Shown here: positions 44,201 through 54,106 of the stretch, one piece after another
How the letters are laid out: every line of letters starts with the position of its first letter
Numbering within the stretch: position 1 is the first letter of the stretch
Assembly: GCA_903928915.1 (NCBI GenBank)
Contig: CAIYSL010000076.1
Location: 1-64,000 of the forward strand
DNA length: 64,000 nt
Direction: 5' to 3'
DNA from: an uncultured Syntrophobacterales bacterium
Lineage (GTDB): Bacteria; Desulfobacterota; Syntrophia; Syntrophales; UBA5619
Program-made: the position numbers and the translations under genes
Notes under the pieces: model-generated
Database searches by the model: none
Told to the model about the DNA's origin: nothing
Seen by the model: the letters and a program-made list of their open reading frames with translations, nothing else

Positions 44201-44528
44201 CCTGACCGACGGCGTCGCCGCCCTGGAAGCCTTCCGCGCCGATCCCGACCGGTTCGATCTGGTCATCACCGATCAGACCATGCCGGAGATGACGGGCCTC
44301 GAGTTCGCGGCGAGCATCACGGCGATCAGGCCGGAGATCCCGGTCATCCTCTGCACGGGATTCCTCGACTCCGCCATAGAAGAGCGAACGGCGAAGGCGG
44401 GCGTCCGGGCGGTGGCGGCCAAGCCGGTCCGGATGAGACGGCTGCTCGAGATGATCCAGGATCTGCTCGCTCCCCCCCGCACCGAAATCGTAAGGAGAGA
44501 CGAGGGCGCGCATACTGATCATCGATGA
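41280..44528 (+). CDS. Hybrid histidine kinase with periplasmic amino-acid-type binding domain and three PAS domains
   Basis: Large two-component sensor, about 1082 residues. From the ATG at 41280 there is a signal peptide (to about 28), a periplasmic SBP_bac_3-type ligand domain (about 40-260, with [17 protein letters not shown] and [19 protein letters not shown]), a membrane helix (about 270-292), three PAS/PAC domains (about 325-690), HisKA with the acceptor in [11 protein letters not shown] near 700, an ATPase domain ([12 protein letters not shown]) and a receiver with its Asp in LVITDQTMP near 993. Such BvgS-like sensors detect amino acids or other small solutes in the periplasm. Its 3' end overlaps the start of the sigma54 regulator, its likely partner. 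Confidence 0.93.
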   Translation: MSPLVTRTYRAVLAFVCVLVLVDRAAQAEPVRAEGTPQEISAGVLRNFPPEYITDETTGAPGGFAVELMDVVARTAGLRVRYVPFDDWSSLNEAFRKGKIDVVPSMGIAEERKEAMDFTSPTDAFHIHIFVRSTTEDIGRLEDLRGRNVAVVATNVGQTLMQRYGRANPVVFDSLDAALLSLLSANTDALIYPEPPVLLITRKSGIEERIKPVGPPLIEVKRAIAVGKGKADLRAKLDAAVQAVVATPQYRELYARWYGTPKPYWDARRVTIAAAGVLALVIILFSVGHYASMRRLNRELKTTLARQQDVEASLREGETRYRHLVESAHDWIWEVDRNAVYTYASPHVRELLGYEPAEVIGKTPFDLMPAAEAQRVRAIFTEIAAERRPFRNLDNINLHKDGSAVILETNGMPIIDAGGSLRGYRGMVRDISERKRYMDMLHESEERYRLLVELSPEAVVVHSDGRIVYSNPAGANLFGAPDPELLVGKPVRELVHPDSWDRFAHRAWQILEQKEHVAPAELLYRRLDGRVFTGESWGVPITFSGKPASLASIRDVTDRKQAEEERVRLASVIEQSGEMVVMTDRGGSIEYVNPAFSRITGYAAEDVVGKTPAILNSGRQSAEFYQELWDTLSGGRTWRGQFVNRKKDGTLFEEEATISPVKNAAGEVTHYVAVKRDVTEQLKIEKQLSQAQKMEAIGTMAGGIAHDFNNILGAISGYTELSLAKTPSDSRVAYYLQQIQTASQRAINLVKQILEFSRQTENERIPLSLTPLVKEAARMLREIIPATIEIRLNLRAEADTILADATQIYQILMNLCTNAYQAMKEKGGVLEILLEGIAVGEDPADELRGLDPGRYVRMTIRDTGEGIDPVIVKRIFDPFFTTKKVGEGTGLGLSVVHGIVRNYGGKITVESRLGEGSSFSVYLPRIRDAREESPREAPRPNVGGQGRILLVDDEAMLASLTKEMLEDRGYTVAALTDGVAALEAFRADPDRFDLVITDQTMPEMTGLEFAASITAIRPEIPVILCTGFLDSAIEERTAKAGVRAVAAKPVRMRRLLEMIQDLLAPPRTEIVRRDEGAHTDHR

Positions 44529-45942
44529 CGACAGGATCTTCTCGGACATGCTCGCGGAGATCGTGACGGACATGGGGCATGAAGCCTCGCGGGCGTTCAC
44601 CCTGGGCGCGGGGCTGAAGGAGGCGAGCGCGGGCCGTTTCGCCGTTGTCCTGCTCGACGTGAATCTCCCCGACGGCAACGGCCTGACGAAGATACCCGCC
44701 TTGCGCGATGCATACCCGGCAGCGGAAGTAATAATCATCACCGCTTACGGGGACCGGAGCGGCGCCGAGCTGGCGCTGGACAGCGGCGCCTGGGATTACA
44801 TCCAGAAGACCGCTTCGATTTCCGAGATGAAACTCTCGCTGACACGGGCCATCCAATACGTGGAGGCGAATCAAGTCAAGAAACCCGAACCTCCCGACAT
44901 CGATTTGGGCGGCATGGTCGGCCGGAGCGGCAAGCTGAGCGTCTGTTTCGGCCGTCTCGCCCAGGCGGCCAGGAGCGATGCGAACGTGCTGCTCACGGGC
45001 GAAACGGGCACCGGCAAGGAGCTGTTCGCCCGGGCCGTGCACCGCAACAGCAGCCGCTCCGGCGGCCCCTTCATCACCGTCGATTGCGCATCGCTCGCCC
45101 CGACGCTCGTGGAAAGCCAGCTGTTCGGACACGAGAAGGGGGCCTTCACCGGGGCCGACCGGAAGACGGTGGGCATGATCGCCCAGGCCGACGGCGGCAT
45201 CCTGTTTCTCGACGAGGTGGGCGAACTTCCTCTCCCCGTCCAGAAGTCCTTCCTCCGGGTCCTGCAGGAGCGGCACTTCCGGCCCGTCGGCGGGCACGAG
45301 GAGCTGCAAAGCGACTTTCGGACGGTGGCCGCGACCAACCGGGACCTGGATGCCATGGCCCGCGCGGGCACGTTCAGGAGCGACCTGCTGTATCGGCTCC
45401 GCGCGCTGACGATCGAACTGCCGCCGCTCAGGGAGCATCCGGAGGACATCCCGGAGCTGGCGCTCTACTACACGGCGAAGATCTGCAACCGCTACGGCAT
45501 CGACATCAAGGGCATCGCCCCGGAATTCCTGGAGCTGATTGCGGCCTACCCCTGGCCCGGCAACGTGCGGGAGCTGATCAATGTGCTGGAATCCGCCGTG
45601 GCGGCGGCGTTCGACGAGCAGACGCTGTACCCCAAGCATCTTCCCACGAACGTCCGGCTCGATTTCACCGCCGGCAGCGCGGGCGAAAAGGGTCCGCCGC
45701 GCTCGCTTCCGCCGTTGAAGGAGGTCCGCGAAGCGGCGGTGAGGGAAGCGGAACACCGCTACCTGGTAAACCTGCTGGCGCTGGTGAAGGGGGATGCAGG
45801 GGAAGGGTGCCGCATCTCCGGCCTGTCCCGACCACAGTTGTGCGCCCAGATGCGGAAACACAGCCTGTCGCTGAAGGAAACAAGGCACCCTGCTGCGGCC
45901 TCCCCCGGCGCTTCCGACCGGCGCAGGAGGCCGCCACAGTGA
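44512..45942 (+). CDS. Sigma54-dependent response regulator (NtrC family), atypical start
   Basis: Activator of sigma54 RNA polymerase, about 476 residues. The receiver begins [10 protein letters not shown] and its acceptor Asp is in VVLLDVNLP near 55. The AAA+ domain has Walker A GETGTGKE near 162, GAFTGA (sigma54 contact) near 209, Walker B ILFLDEVGE and the arginine-finger region [10 protein letters not shown] short Fis-like helix-turn-helix closes the protein (ISGLSRPQLCAQMRKHSLSL). The first in-frame ATG (44548) would remove the acidic pocket of the receiver. Upstream in frame there is only ATA (44512) or CTG (44515), with GAGG six bases before the ATA, so a rare start codon is proposed. 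It overlaps the kinase gene and is followed by a sigma54-like promoter. Confidence 0.9.
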   Translation: MLIIDDDRIFSDMLAEIVTDMGHEASRAFTLGAGLKEASAGRFAVVLLDVNLPDGNGLTKIPALRDAYPAAEVIIITAYGDRSGAELALDSGAWDYIQKTASISEMKLSLTRAIQYVEANQVKKPEPPDIDLGGMVGRSGKLSVCFGRLAQAARSDANVLLTGETGTGKELFARAVHRNSSRSGGPFITVDCASLAPTLVESQLFGHEKGAFTGADRKTVGMIAQADGGILFLDEVGELPLPVQKSFLRVLQERHFRPVGGHEELQSDFRTVAATNRDLDAMARAGTFRSDLLYRLRALTIELPPLREHPEDIPELALYYTAKICNRYGIDIKGIAPEFLELIAAYPWPGNVRELINVLESAVAAAFDEQTLYPKHLPTNVRLDFTAGSAGEKGPPRSLPPLKEVREAAVREAEHRYLVNLLALVKGDAGEGCRISGLSRPQLCAQMRKHSLSLKETRHPAAASPGASDRRRRPPQ

Positions 45943-46129
45943 TCCCTCTGGTTTTGCCATACAGCGGATGGCTAAACCAGACAACACTGAACTGCTGATA
46001 GTCACGGCAGAAACGAGACCCTCTTCCCAATCGTCGGGCTTGCCGCACCAGACACGGCAGTTGGTTCCCGCAGCCGGCTAAAATAACTAACACTTCGATA
46101 TCACAGTAATAAATCCCAACTCCTCGGTT

Positions 46130-46145
46130 TGGCATGCCTCTTGTA
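46130..46145 (+). promoter_or_regulatory. Sigma54-like promoter upstream of the pseudo-receiver/chemoreceptor genes
   Basis: TGGCATGCCTCTTGTA matches the -24/-12 consensus (TGGCAC-N5-TTGCA) with correct spacing and two transitions, at the last base of the -24 element and at the C of GC. Transcription would start near 46156, 67 nt before the next gene. It lies directly downstream of a sigma54 activator gene. Confidence 0.6.
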
Positions 46146-46222
46146 ACACTCCGAAGCGAACGCTGACGATCGCTGACCCGGCGGCTGCCCGCCGGCGGTA
46201 CTGAAGATAGAGAAGGTGAATC

Positions 46223-46699
46223 ATGAACGTGGTCTGTTACGGCAATCCCCCGGATGAACTGTTTCTGGATGCCTGCCGGAAGATTCAGGAGGCCTGTCCG
46301 GGCTTGGGGCTGGAGGTATGCTGGTCGCCGGATCTCTTTACGGCGCGACTCAAGCGGCGCTGGAGGGGCATCGCCGCGGTCATGCTGTACATCGCCGAGC
46401 AGAGGGTATGCGCCGAGCTGCTTGCGGTGCGCCCCCTGCTGTGCGACCTGCCGATCGTCATTCTCCTGAACGACCAGGATCCGGAAATACTCAGATTCGC
46501 CCATGAACTGAGGCCGCGCGTGATCTCCTACACCTGGTGGCGCAGCCAGGACATCGGCTCTGTTCTGGCGCGGTATGTCGACAAGTACCGGCAAAAAGGG
46601 GGGCTGCGTACCGTTGCCGCGGGGATGCCGGCTGCGGTCATCAACGGTAATGGAGACCAGAGGGCTGCCGATTCGGAGCGGTCGGCGGTTCAACGATAA
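46223..46699 (+). CDS. Pseudo-receiver-like hypothetical protein
   Basis: 158-residue soluble protein of unassigned family. It opens like a receiver beta-strand (MNVVCYGNPPDELFLDAC), has a hydrophobic strand where the acceptor Asp would sit (GIAAVMLYIAEQ, no Asp), then LPIVILLNDQDPEILRFAHELRP in the place of the signalling Thr/Lys strands, and ends with a helix (GSVLARYVDKYRQK). The strand order fits a CheY-like fold without the phosphorylation site. The last 30 residues look unstructured. GAAGGTG precedes the ATG. It shares the sigma54-like promoter with the chemoreceptor that starts 25 nt downstream and may be an adaptor in that receptor's pathway. Confidence 0.7.
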   Translation: MNVVCYGNPPDELFLDACRKIQEACPGLGLEVCWSPDLFTARLKRRWRGIAAVMLYIAEQRVCAELLAVRPLLCDLPIVILLNDQDPEILRFAHELRPRVISYTWWRSQDIGSVLARYVDKYRQKGGLRTVAAGMPAAVINGNGDQRAADSERSAVQR

Positions 46700-46724
46700 T
46701 TCGCTGAGCGGAAGGAGAACGAGG

Positions 46725-48363
46725 GTGAACATATTCGGGAACAGAAAGATCAGCACGAAACTGACTTGTGGATTTGCGACCATGGTCGTCTTCATGGTCA
46801 TCATCGGAGTTACCGGGTTCCAGAGCGCCCGGACGATACAGGGGGCGCTCGTGGAGATCTTCACGGACAACATGCCGAGCATGGATTACCTGATCGAGGC
46901 GGACCGCGACCTGCAGCAGTTGCTCGTGGCGCGTCCGGGCGCTGATCTTCACCGAACCTGCCTCCGATGTCTTCAAGAAACAGCTGAAGGACTACGAACA
47001 GAACCTCAAGCCGTCCGACGACCGGTGGAATAAATACAAAGCGCTGCACAGAGCGCCCGTAGAGAAGCCCTTCATCGAGAAGTACGACCGGCTCCGGGGG
47101 GAGTGGCAGGCGCTGTCGCGGAAGGTCGTGGACCTGCGGCTGGCCAACACCGAGGAGGCCCGCAGGGAGGCGCTGGCGCTGACCCTCGGGGCGGCGGGGG
47201 GGAAATTCGAGGAGATGCGGGAACAGATCAACCAGCTGACCGACCTCAATCTGGCCGAGGCCAGGAAATCCCACGCGGATGCGTCCGCATCCTACCGGCG
47301 AACCAGCTATACCCTGATCGCCATCATCGGGCTGGGGCTGTTCGTCACCTTCTTCATGACCTGGCAGCTCACCATCGGCATCACCCGCCCCGTCAGCCGG
47401 GTCGTGGCTGGGTTGAAGGATGGGGCCGAGCAAGTGGTCTCGGCCGCTTCTCAGGTCGCTGCCACGAGCCAGCACCTGGCGGAAGGGACGACGGAGCAGG
47501 CGTCGACGCTGGAGGAGACCTCCTCGGCCCTGGAGGAGATGTCGGCGATGACCAAGCAGAACGCCGACCATGCCGGCCAGGCCAAGGCGATGATGGCGGA
47601 GGCCCACACGATCGTGGAGAAGGTTGACCGCCACATGCGGGACATGGCCGAGGCGGTGGGCGAGATCACCCGGTCGAGCGAGGAGACGGGCAAGATCATC
47701 AAAACGATCGATGAGATCGCCTTCCAGACGAACCTGCTGGCGCTCAACGCGGCGGTGGAGGCGGCCCGGGCCGGGGAGGCGGGGGCCGGGTTTGCCGTGG
47801 TGGCCGACGAGGTACGGAATCTCGCCATGCGGGCCTCCGAGGCTGCGAACAACACCAACAGCTTGATCGAAAATACGATCAAGGCGGTGCGCAAGGGGAA
47901 CGAACTGACGGGCGCCACCCAGGAGGCGTTCAAGGAGAATGCGGAGATTTCCCGGAAGATCGGCGAACTGGTCGACGAGATCGCCACGGCGTCGGAGGAG
48001 CAGTCGCGGGGGATTTCCCAGGTGAACAACGCGGTCGCGGAGATGGACAAGGTGACCCAGGCGACGGCGGCCAATGCGGAGGAGTCGGCAGCCGCGGCAG
48101 AGGAGCTCAACGCCCAGGCTGAGCAGATGCGGGTGTACGTGGAAGACCTGGTCAAGGTGGTCGAGGGTGGCAGGAGGAGGGGCGCTGCCGGTGCGGACGC
48201 CACTGCGGGCCGGGCGCTCCGCATCGCTTCGCGGACCGGGACAGCGCCGGCCTTGCCGCCGCCATCCGGCCGCAGGGGGCGGGCGGCGAGCGGCCGGACG
48301 ACGAAGTCACCCGACCCGGCTCGGGTGATCCCGATGAATGACGGGGACTTCAACGATTTCTGA
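46725..48363 (+). pseudogene. Methyl-accepting chemotaxis protein, frameshifted
   Basis: A GTG at 46725 behind GGAAGGAG opens a chemoreceptor with a membrane helix (FATMVVFMVIIGVTGF) and the beginning of a four-helix-bundle sensor ([12 protein letters not shown]). At 46932-46938 seven bases lie where two codons are expected, so translation runs into the wrong frame and stops at 47033. The family sequence resumes at once in the next frame ([16 protein letters not shown]), continues through a second membrane helix, HAMP and a fully conserved signalling tip ([23 protein letters not shown]), and ends DGDFNDF. Restoring the frame gives 545 residues. The undamaged coding character downstream points to a recent mutation or a sequencing error. 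A terminator follows the stop. Confidence 0.85.
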
Positions 48364-48396
48364 GCGCCGCGCGGCACTCTGGGGTCCCGGTTTGGT

Positions 48397-48445
48397 GAAG
48401 TGCAGAGGGGGCGATACCTTCGCTCTCTCTGCACTTCTTGCGTTT
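48397..48445 (+). terminator. Intrinsic terminator after the chemoreceptor
   Basis: Perfect 11-bp stem GAAGTGCAGAG / CTCTGCACTTC with a 19-nt loop, followed by TTGCGTTT, 34 bases after the stop. Confidence 0.75.
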
Positions 48446-48537
48446 CCCCTCTCTGTGGGCCCCTCGCCTCGCTGCCGGTTCTGTCCGGACCGCGACGTGC
48501 CCCGACCGACCGGCCCTGCGCGCGGATGGGGGGACCC

Positions 48538-49521
48538 TCACTCCGCGGCAATAGCCCCCGGCCAGAGGTGATAAAAACCGGCGGGTAGGGTGAGACTCTC
48601 GGGAAGCGACACGATCACCACCGGCGCCGGTTCATTCTCCCCTGCCGCACCCGTGGCGTTGTAGTAATGGTCATCGGCGTATTTCGTCCGCCGGTACACC
48701 ACCAGCCGGGCGTCTGCCGCGAGGCCTGCCAGTTTCTTCGCCTCCTGCACGGCATCGCTCAGGTAGCCGATCTTATCCACCAGCCCCCAGTGCAGCGCTT
48801 CATCCGCGGTCATCACCCGCGCCGTGGAGATTTCCCCGATCGCCTTGTCCGGCAGGGTGCGATGCTTCTGCACCAGGCGGATGAACCGTTCGCCGAAATC
48901 GTTCACCGCTTTCTGCATGATCCGCTGTTCTTCCGCAGTGCTGTCCCTAAACGGCGATCCCATATCCTTATTGCTGCCGAATTTTGTCACGTCCACGCCC
49001 AGCCCGATCTTATCCATCAGGGCGTGGACCTTGGGCCGCAGGAATATGACGCCGATCGATCCGGTTATGGTGGTTGGGTGGGCCATGATCAGGTCGGCGG
49101 GGAGAGACATATAGTAGGCGCCCGAGGCAGCCACGTCCAGCATCGAAACGACGATCTTCGCCCCTGTCCTGCTCCGGTAGGCGGAAATCTCATGGTACAG
49201 AATATCGCTCGCAACGATCGTTCCGCCCGGTGAATTTATCCGGAACAGGACCGCACGGATGTCGCCGTCCCGTTCCGCTTTTTTCAGCTGGGCCGTGATC
49301 TGCTGCACCATGCTGGGGGTCGAGCGCACGAGCCCCTTTTGCGGCGTGTCGGAGATCGTTCCCTGCACCGAAATCAGCAGGATCTTCTCTGCGCCGCCGC
49401 CTTCCAGCGTGTATTCTCCGAGGGGATCGGTTGCGTCGGTGAAAAGCCTGATCCGGGGCAGGGAGCAGGCAGTGACCAGGACTGCCAGGATGACGAACAC
49501 CAGTACGCGTGTTGTGCGCAT
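48538..49521 (-). CDS. sppA: SppA-like signal peptide peptidase (S49), lipoprotein
   Basis: Membrane-attached serine protease that degrades cleaved signal peptides, 327 residues. The amino terminus carries a lipoprotein signal with lipobox VTAC (Cys near 20) rather than a plain transmembrane anchor. The S49 core shows INSPGGTIVASD near 90, the nucleophile serine in AASGAYYMSLPAD near 129, TITGSIGVI near 147 and the general-base lysine in FGSNKDMGSPFR near 183. This is the short SppA36-type form, as in Bacillus, not the duplicated E. coli enzyme. The ATG at 49521 follows GGAGGTG; an upstream in-frame ATG is less likely. Monocistronic. Confidence 0.92.
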   Translation of the reverse strand: MRTTRVLVFVILAVLVTACSLPRIRLFTDATDPLGEYTLEGGGAEKILLISVQGTISDTPQKGLVRSTPSMVQQITAQLKKAERDGDIRAVLFRINSPGGTIVASDILYHEISAYRSRTGAKIVVSMLDVAASGAYYMSLPADLIMAHPTTITGSIGVIFLRPKVHALMDKIGLGVDVTKFGSNKDMGSPFRDSTAEEQRIMQKAVNDFGERFIRLVQKHRTLPDKAIGEISTARVMTADEALHWGLVDKIGYLSDAVQEAKKLAGLAADARLVVYRRTKYADDHYYNATGAAGENEPAPVVIVSLPESLTLPAGFYHLWPGAIAAE

Positions 49522-49543
49522 GCCGCACCTCCATGCTCGGGGC

Positions 49544-49549
49544 ATTATA
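49544..49549 (-). promoter_or_regulatory. -10 element of the sppA gene
   Basis: A perfect TATAAT on the minus strand 22 bases before the start codon; no good -35 is visible at the usual distance. Confidence 0.4.
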
Positions 49550-49650
49550 CCGCTGTTACGGGCCGCGATCCCCGGCCTGCCCCGGAAACGTTCCGGGGCC
49601 TATCCAGGTGCCGCTTCTTGCCAGCGGCGATCGTTGTGCCGCAGCCGGTA

Positions 49651-52600
49651 TCAGAGTGGAGCGTCCTGTCCCGGCTCCCCCCCGCTGGCTTCCCCTGCCC
49701 CGGCGGCCGGCGGGCAGGGCCGCTTCCGGAAGTAGGCGAAATACAGCAGCGGCACGGCAATCAGCGTGAGCGCCGTGGCGCCGACGGCGCCGAACATCAT
49801 GGCGATCGCCAGCCCCTGGAAGATCGGGTCGAAGAGCATCACGAACGACCCGACCACGACGGCGGCTGCGGTCAGGACGATCGGCCGGAACCGGACGGCG
49901 CCGGCCATGAGGAGGGCATTTTTCAGGTCCCCGCTGTCGCGCCACTCCAGCTCCACGAAATCCACCAGGAGGATCGAGTTGCGGACGATGATCCCCGCCA
50001 GCGCGATGAACCCGATCATCGAGGTGGCGGTGAAGAAGGCGCCGAAGAGCCAGTGGCCGGGGAGGATCCCCACCAGGGTCAGGGGGATGGGGGCCATGAT
50101 GATCAGGGGGGTGATGAAGTTCCTGAACCAGGCCACGATCAGGACGTAGATCAGGACCAGGACGGCGGCGAAGGCGATCCCCAGGTCCCGAAACACCTCG
50201 TAGGTGATGTGCCACTCCCCGTCCCACTTCAGGGAGTAGGTATCCTCCAGCCAGGGCTGGGCGGTGGAGTACTGCCGCAGGCCGTACCCCTCCGGGAGTC
50301 TCAGCGCGGCGATCTTCTCCTTCATCTTGAGGATGGCGTACACCGGGCTCTCCTCCGTCCCGGCCACGTCGCCCAGGACGTAGGTCACGTTCTTGAGGTT
50401 CTTGCGGTAGATCGTCTTCTCCTCGCTGCCGTCCCGGCGTACGACCAGTTCCGCAAGGGAGACCAGGGTGCCGGTCGGCGTGGGCAGGGCGATCGACTCC
50501 AGGTCGCCCACGCGGGCACGCTTTGCCAGCGGCATCCGGAGGAAGATCTCGACGGGCTCCTGTTCGTGCTCCAGATGGACCAGCCCGACCCCCATCCCGG
50601 CGAGGGCGATCCGGACGCTCTGCGCCACGGCGTCGGCGCCGATTCCGGCCCGGCCGGCCCGGTCCCGGTCGACGGCGAAGCTGATCTTGGGCTGATCTTC
50701 TTCCACGTACCAGTCCACGTCCACGACCCCGGCGGTGTCGGCGAACACCTTCTTCACCTCCCGGGCGATCTCGATCCGCCGTCCCGGCTCGGGGCCGTAG
50801 ACCTCCGCCACGAGGGTGCTGAGGACGGGCGGGCCGGGGGGGATTTCCGCCACCTTGACCCGGGCCCGGTACCGGTCGCCGATCTCCTTCAGGGCGGGGC
50901 GCAGCCGCTTGGCGATGGCATGGCTCTGCTGGGTCCGCTCTCCCTTGGCGACGAAGTTCACCTGGAGATCGGCGACGGTGCTGCCCGAGCGCAGAAAATA
51001 GTGGCGCACGAGGCCGTTGAAGTTGTACGGGGCCGCAGTCCCGACGTAGGTCTGGTAGTCGGTGATCTCGGGAACGCCCCGCAGGTATTCCCCCATCTTC
51101 CGCGCCAACGCCGCGGTCTCCTCCAGGGTCGTTCCCTCGGGCAGGTCGACGATCACCTGGAGCTCGCTCTTGTTGTCGAAGGGGAGCATCTTGACCGTCA
51201 CCTGCTTGAGGGGCAGCAGGGCAGCAGCGGCGGCGAGCAGCAGGACGACCCCCCCCAGGGCCAGCCACCGTTTGAGACCGCTGTCCAGCAGGGGGCCGAG
51301 GATCCTTTCGTACAGGCGAAACAGGGTCCCCCCCTCTGCGGAGGAGGCCGTCTTCTTCACGTTCTTCAGGACGATGAAGCTGAGCCAGGGGCTGACGATG
51401 AAGGCGACGAGGAGCGAAAAGATCATCGCGGCGGAGGCGCCAACCGGTATCGGCCGCATGTAGGGACCCATTAGGCCGGAGACGAAGGCCATCGGGAGGA
51501 GCGCGGCGATGACCGTGAAGGTGGCCAGGATCGTGGGGTTGCCCACCTCGTCGACGGCCAGCACCGCGGTGGTGGGGTCGCTGCCGTTCAGCTTGAAGTG
51601 GCGGTGGATGTTTTCCACCACCACGATGGCGTCGTCGACCAGGATGCCGATCGAGAAGATCAGGGCGAACAGGGTGACCCGGTTCAGGGTATAGCCGTAG
51701 AGGTAGTTGATCAGGAGCGTCAGGGCCAGGGTCACCGGGACGGCGACGGCCACCACGATCGCCTCCCGCCATCCCAGGGCGAGGGCGATCAGGAAGATGA
51801 CGGCGACGGTGGCCAGGAGCATGTGCTCCAGAAGCTCGTCCGATTTTTCCCGGGCCGTGTCGCCGTAATTGCGGGTCACCGTCACCCGCACGTCCGCGGG
51901 GATGAGTTTCCCCTTGAGCGCCTCCACCTTGGCCAGCGCCTCCTGCGCGACGAGGCTGGCGTTGGCCCCCTTCTTCTTGGCGACCGTGATCGTCACCGCC
52001 TCCTTCTGGCCGACGGCGGCGCCGGCGATCCCCTTGCGTGCGGCGGCCGGACCCAGCCCCATGAAGACATAGGAGCTGGGCTCCTCCGGGCCGTCGACGA
52101 TCGTAGCGACGTCCCGCAGGTAGACGGGGCGGCCGGCGGGCAGGCCGACGACGACGTTTCCCACCTCTCCGCCGTTCTTGAGGAAGGAGCCGGTCTCCAG
52201 GAGGTACTCCCGGTTGGCGGCGGAAAATGAGCCGGAGGGGAGCAGGAAGTTCGCCTGCCGCAGGGCGCCGGCGACCTGAAAGGCGGAGAGGCGGTACGCC
52301 TTGAGCCGGGCCGGGTCGAGGGTGACCCTGACCTGCCGTCTCTGGCCGCCGATCAGCGAGAACTCCGCCACCTCCCGGTCCTTCTTGATCTCGTCGCACA
52401 CCTCGGCCCCGATCCGCCGCAGTTCGTATCCCGAATACCTCTCGCTGTCGCTCCAGAGGGTCAGGGTGAGGATCGGTACGTCGTCGATGGAGCGCTGCTT
52501 AATCAGCGGCGGCGAGACCCCGGGCGGGATCCGGTCGTAATTGGCCGAGAGCTTGTTGTTCAGGTTGACGATGCTGTCCTCCATGCTCTGGCCCACGTAG

Positions 52601-52902
52601 AACCGGACGATCGTCAGGTTGAACCCGGGCCGGACGATCGAGTAGATGTATTCCACCCCCTTGATCTCCCAGAGGAGCTTCTCCATCGGCCGGGTCACCC
52701 GGGCCTCCACCTCCGCCGGCGAGGCCCCCGGATAGCTGACGAAGATGTCGATCATCGGCACCAGGATCTGCGGCTCCTCCTCGCGCGGGGTGACCAGGAC
52801 CGCCAGGATGCCGAGCAGGAGGGAGGCGATGACGATCAGCGGCGTCAGCTTCGATCTGATGAATGCCCGGGCGATGGTTCCCGAAATGCCGATACCCTTC
52901 AT
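49651..52902 (-). CDS. RND efflux transporter permease (AcrB/CusA superfamily)
   Basis: Proton-driven inner-membrane pump of a tripartite efflux system, 1083 residues. The first helix is at about 20-38, a large periplasmic loop follows, and the TM4 proton-relay motif [13 protein letters not shown] carries the Asp pair near 415. The second half repeats the fold with another periplasmic loop and a terminal helix bundle ([20 protein letters not shown]). The residues that mark heavy-metal exporters could not be confirmed by eye, so drugs, organic compounds or metals remain possible. GGAG precedes the ATG. It is last in an operon of DUF2892 protein, TolC-like channel, adaptor and pump. Confidence 0.95.
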   Translation of the reverse strand: MKGIGISGTIARAFIRSKLTPLIVIASLLLGILAVLVTPREEEPQILVPMIDIFVSYPGASPAEVEARVTRPMEKLLWEIKGVEYIYSIVRPGFNLTIVRFYVGQSMEDSIVNLNNKLSANYDRIPPGVSPPLIKQRSIDDVPILTLTLWSDSERYSGYELRRIGAEVCDEIKKDREVAEFSLIGGQRRQVRVTLDPARLKAYRLSAFQVAGALRQANFLLPSGSFSAANREYLLETGSFLKNGGEVGNVVVGLPAGRPVYLRDVATIVDGPEEPSSYVFMGLGPAAARKGIAGAAVGQKEAVTITVAKKKGANASLVAQEALAKVEALKGKLIPADVRVTVTRNYGDTAREKSDELLEHMLLATVAVIFLIALALGWREAIVVAVAVPVTLALTLLINYLYGYTLNRVTLFALIFSIGILVDDAIVVVENIHRHFKLNGSDPTTAVLAVDEVGNPTILATFTVIAALLPMAFVSGLMGPYMRPIPVGASAAMIFSLLVAFIVSPWLSFIVLKNVKKTASSAEGGTLFRLYERILGPLLDSGLKRWLALGGVVLLLAAAAALLPLKQVTVKMLPFDNKSELQVIVDLPEGTTLEETAALARKMGEYLRGVPEITDYQTYVGTAAPYNFNGLVRHYFLRSGSTVADLQVNFVAKGERTQQSHAIAKRLRPALKEIGDRYRARVKVAEIPPGPPVLSTLVAEVYGPEPGRRIEIAREVKKVFADTAGVVDVDWYVEEDQPKISFAVDRDRAGRAGIGADAVAQSVRIALAGMGVGLVHLEHEQEPVEIFLRMPLAKRARVGDLESIALPTPTGTLVSLAELVVRRDGSEEKTIYRKNLKNVTYVLGDVAGTEESPVYAILKMKEKIAALRLPEGYGLRQYSTAQPWLEDTYSLKWDGEWHITYEVFRDLGIAFAAVLVLIYVLIVAWFRNFITPLIIMAPIPLTLVGILPGHWLFGAFFTATSMIGFIALAGIIVRNSILLVDFVELEWRDSGDLKNALLMAGAVRFRPIVLTAAAVVVGSFVMLFDPIFQGLAIAMMFGAVGATALTLIAVPLLYFAYFRKRPCPPAAGAGEASGGEPGQDAPL

Positions 52903-52939
52903 GATGGTGTCTCCGGTGCGGGCGGGTGCGCACCCCTGC

Positions 52940-54106
52940 TTACTTCTTCCCGGTGGGTTCGATCACGCCGCCGTCCACGGCCCGCTCCACCCCCTGCACG
53001 ATGATCCGGTCCTGCGGTTTCAGGCCCGACAGGACCTCCCGGTCTCCGGCGAACTCCTGGCCGAGCCGCACCAGGCGGTAGGCGACGACCCCCTGGCCGT
53101 CTACGGCGTAGACGCCGGTCAGCTGTCCCTTGTCCACCACGGCAGCCTTCGGCACCAGGAGGATCGCCCGTTTCCCCCGGGCGATCCTCACCTTGGCGTA
53201 CAGGCCGCTCCGCAGGCCGGCCCCGCGTAGGGAGACCTTCACGGTGAAGGTGCGCGATTGCGGATCGACCGCCGGGAGGACCTCGGCGATCCTCCCGGGG
53301 ATCCGCCGGTCGAGCGATTCGATCGTTACCAGGACCGGGGTCCCCTTCCGGAGGATGGCGGCGAGTCCTTCATCGACGGCGATTTCCGCGTGGAATGCCT
53401 CGCCGTCTTCCACCGTCAGCAGGGGCACCCCGGGGAGGGCCATGCTCCCCACCTCGGTCCTCTTTTCCGTCACCACGCCGCGGACCGGGGAGATAACCCG
53501 GGTGAACCCATGGTAGACCTTTGCCTCGGAAAGGCCGGCGGCCGTCCTGTCGACAATCTCCTGCAGACGCTCCTCCTCCAGCTCGGCGAGTTTCCTGCGG
53601 GTCGCGAACTGGTCCATCTCCTGCCGGGTGAGGGCCTTCTCGTCGAACATCCGCCGGTAGCGCTGCTCGGTGACCGCGGTGAGCTCGCGGTTCTGCCCGG
53701 CGGCTTCCCGGGCCTTGATTGCCTCGCGGTGGCCGGCCTCGGCCGCCCTGACCTTCTGGGCCACGTCGCTGTCGTCGATCGTCAGCAGCAGCTGTCCCTG
53801 CTCGACGACGTCCCCCTCCTTCACGAGGAGCGAGGTGACCGTGCCCATCATGCGGCCGGCCACTGCGGTGGTCGCACTGGACTTGACCGTCCCGGCAGCC
53901 TCGAAGAATTCATCGACCGCGACGGGGGCGATCGTTGCCACCGATACCCCGCTGATCGCCGGGCGCTTCGGGGGTGCGGTGCCCGGTGCGATCCGTTCCC
54001 CACAGCCGGCGAGGAACAACCCCGTGACCAGAAAAAGCACCGCGACGGGGAACGGGTGCCGCCCCTGCCGTTTTCGGTGACCCTCGTGCAGCGCCGTTTC
54101 GTTCAT
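52940..54106 (-). CDS. RND periplasmic adaptor (membrane fusion protein), lipoprotein
   Basis: Links the inner-membrane pump to the outer-membrane channel. The 388 residues start with a lipoprotein signal (lipobox LAGC near 36) and show the membrane-fusion layout: barrel-sandwich lipoyl halves ([22 protein letters not shown] and [16 protein letters not shown]), a helical hairpin between ([20 protein letters not shown]) and a carboxy-terminal beta-barrel plus membrane-proximal domain ([14 protein letters not shown]-like; [15 protein letters not shown]). The ATG overlaps the TolC-like stop by four bases. The open frame upstream is a shadow. The pump gene follows after 37 nt. Confidence 0.95.
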   Translation of the reverse strand: MNETALHEGHRKRQGRHPFPVAVLFLVTGLFLAGCGERIAPGTAPPKRPAISGVSVATIAPVAVDEFFEAAGTVKSSATTAVAGRMMGTVTSLLVKEGDVVEQGQLLLTIDDSDVAQKVRAAEAGHREAIKAREAAGQNRELTAVTEQRYRRMFDEKALTRQEMDQFATRRKLAELEEERLQEIVDRTAAGLSEAKVYHGFTRVISPVRGVVTEKRTEVGSMALPGVPLLTVEDGEAFHAEIAVDEGLAAILRKGTPVLVTIESLDRRIPGRIAEVLPAVDPQSRTFTVKVSLRGAGLRSGLYAKVRIARGKRAILLVPKAAVVDKGQLTGVYAVDGQGVVAYRLVRLGQEFAGDREVLSGLKPQDRIIVQGVERAVDGGVIEPTGKK

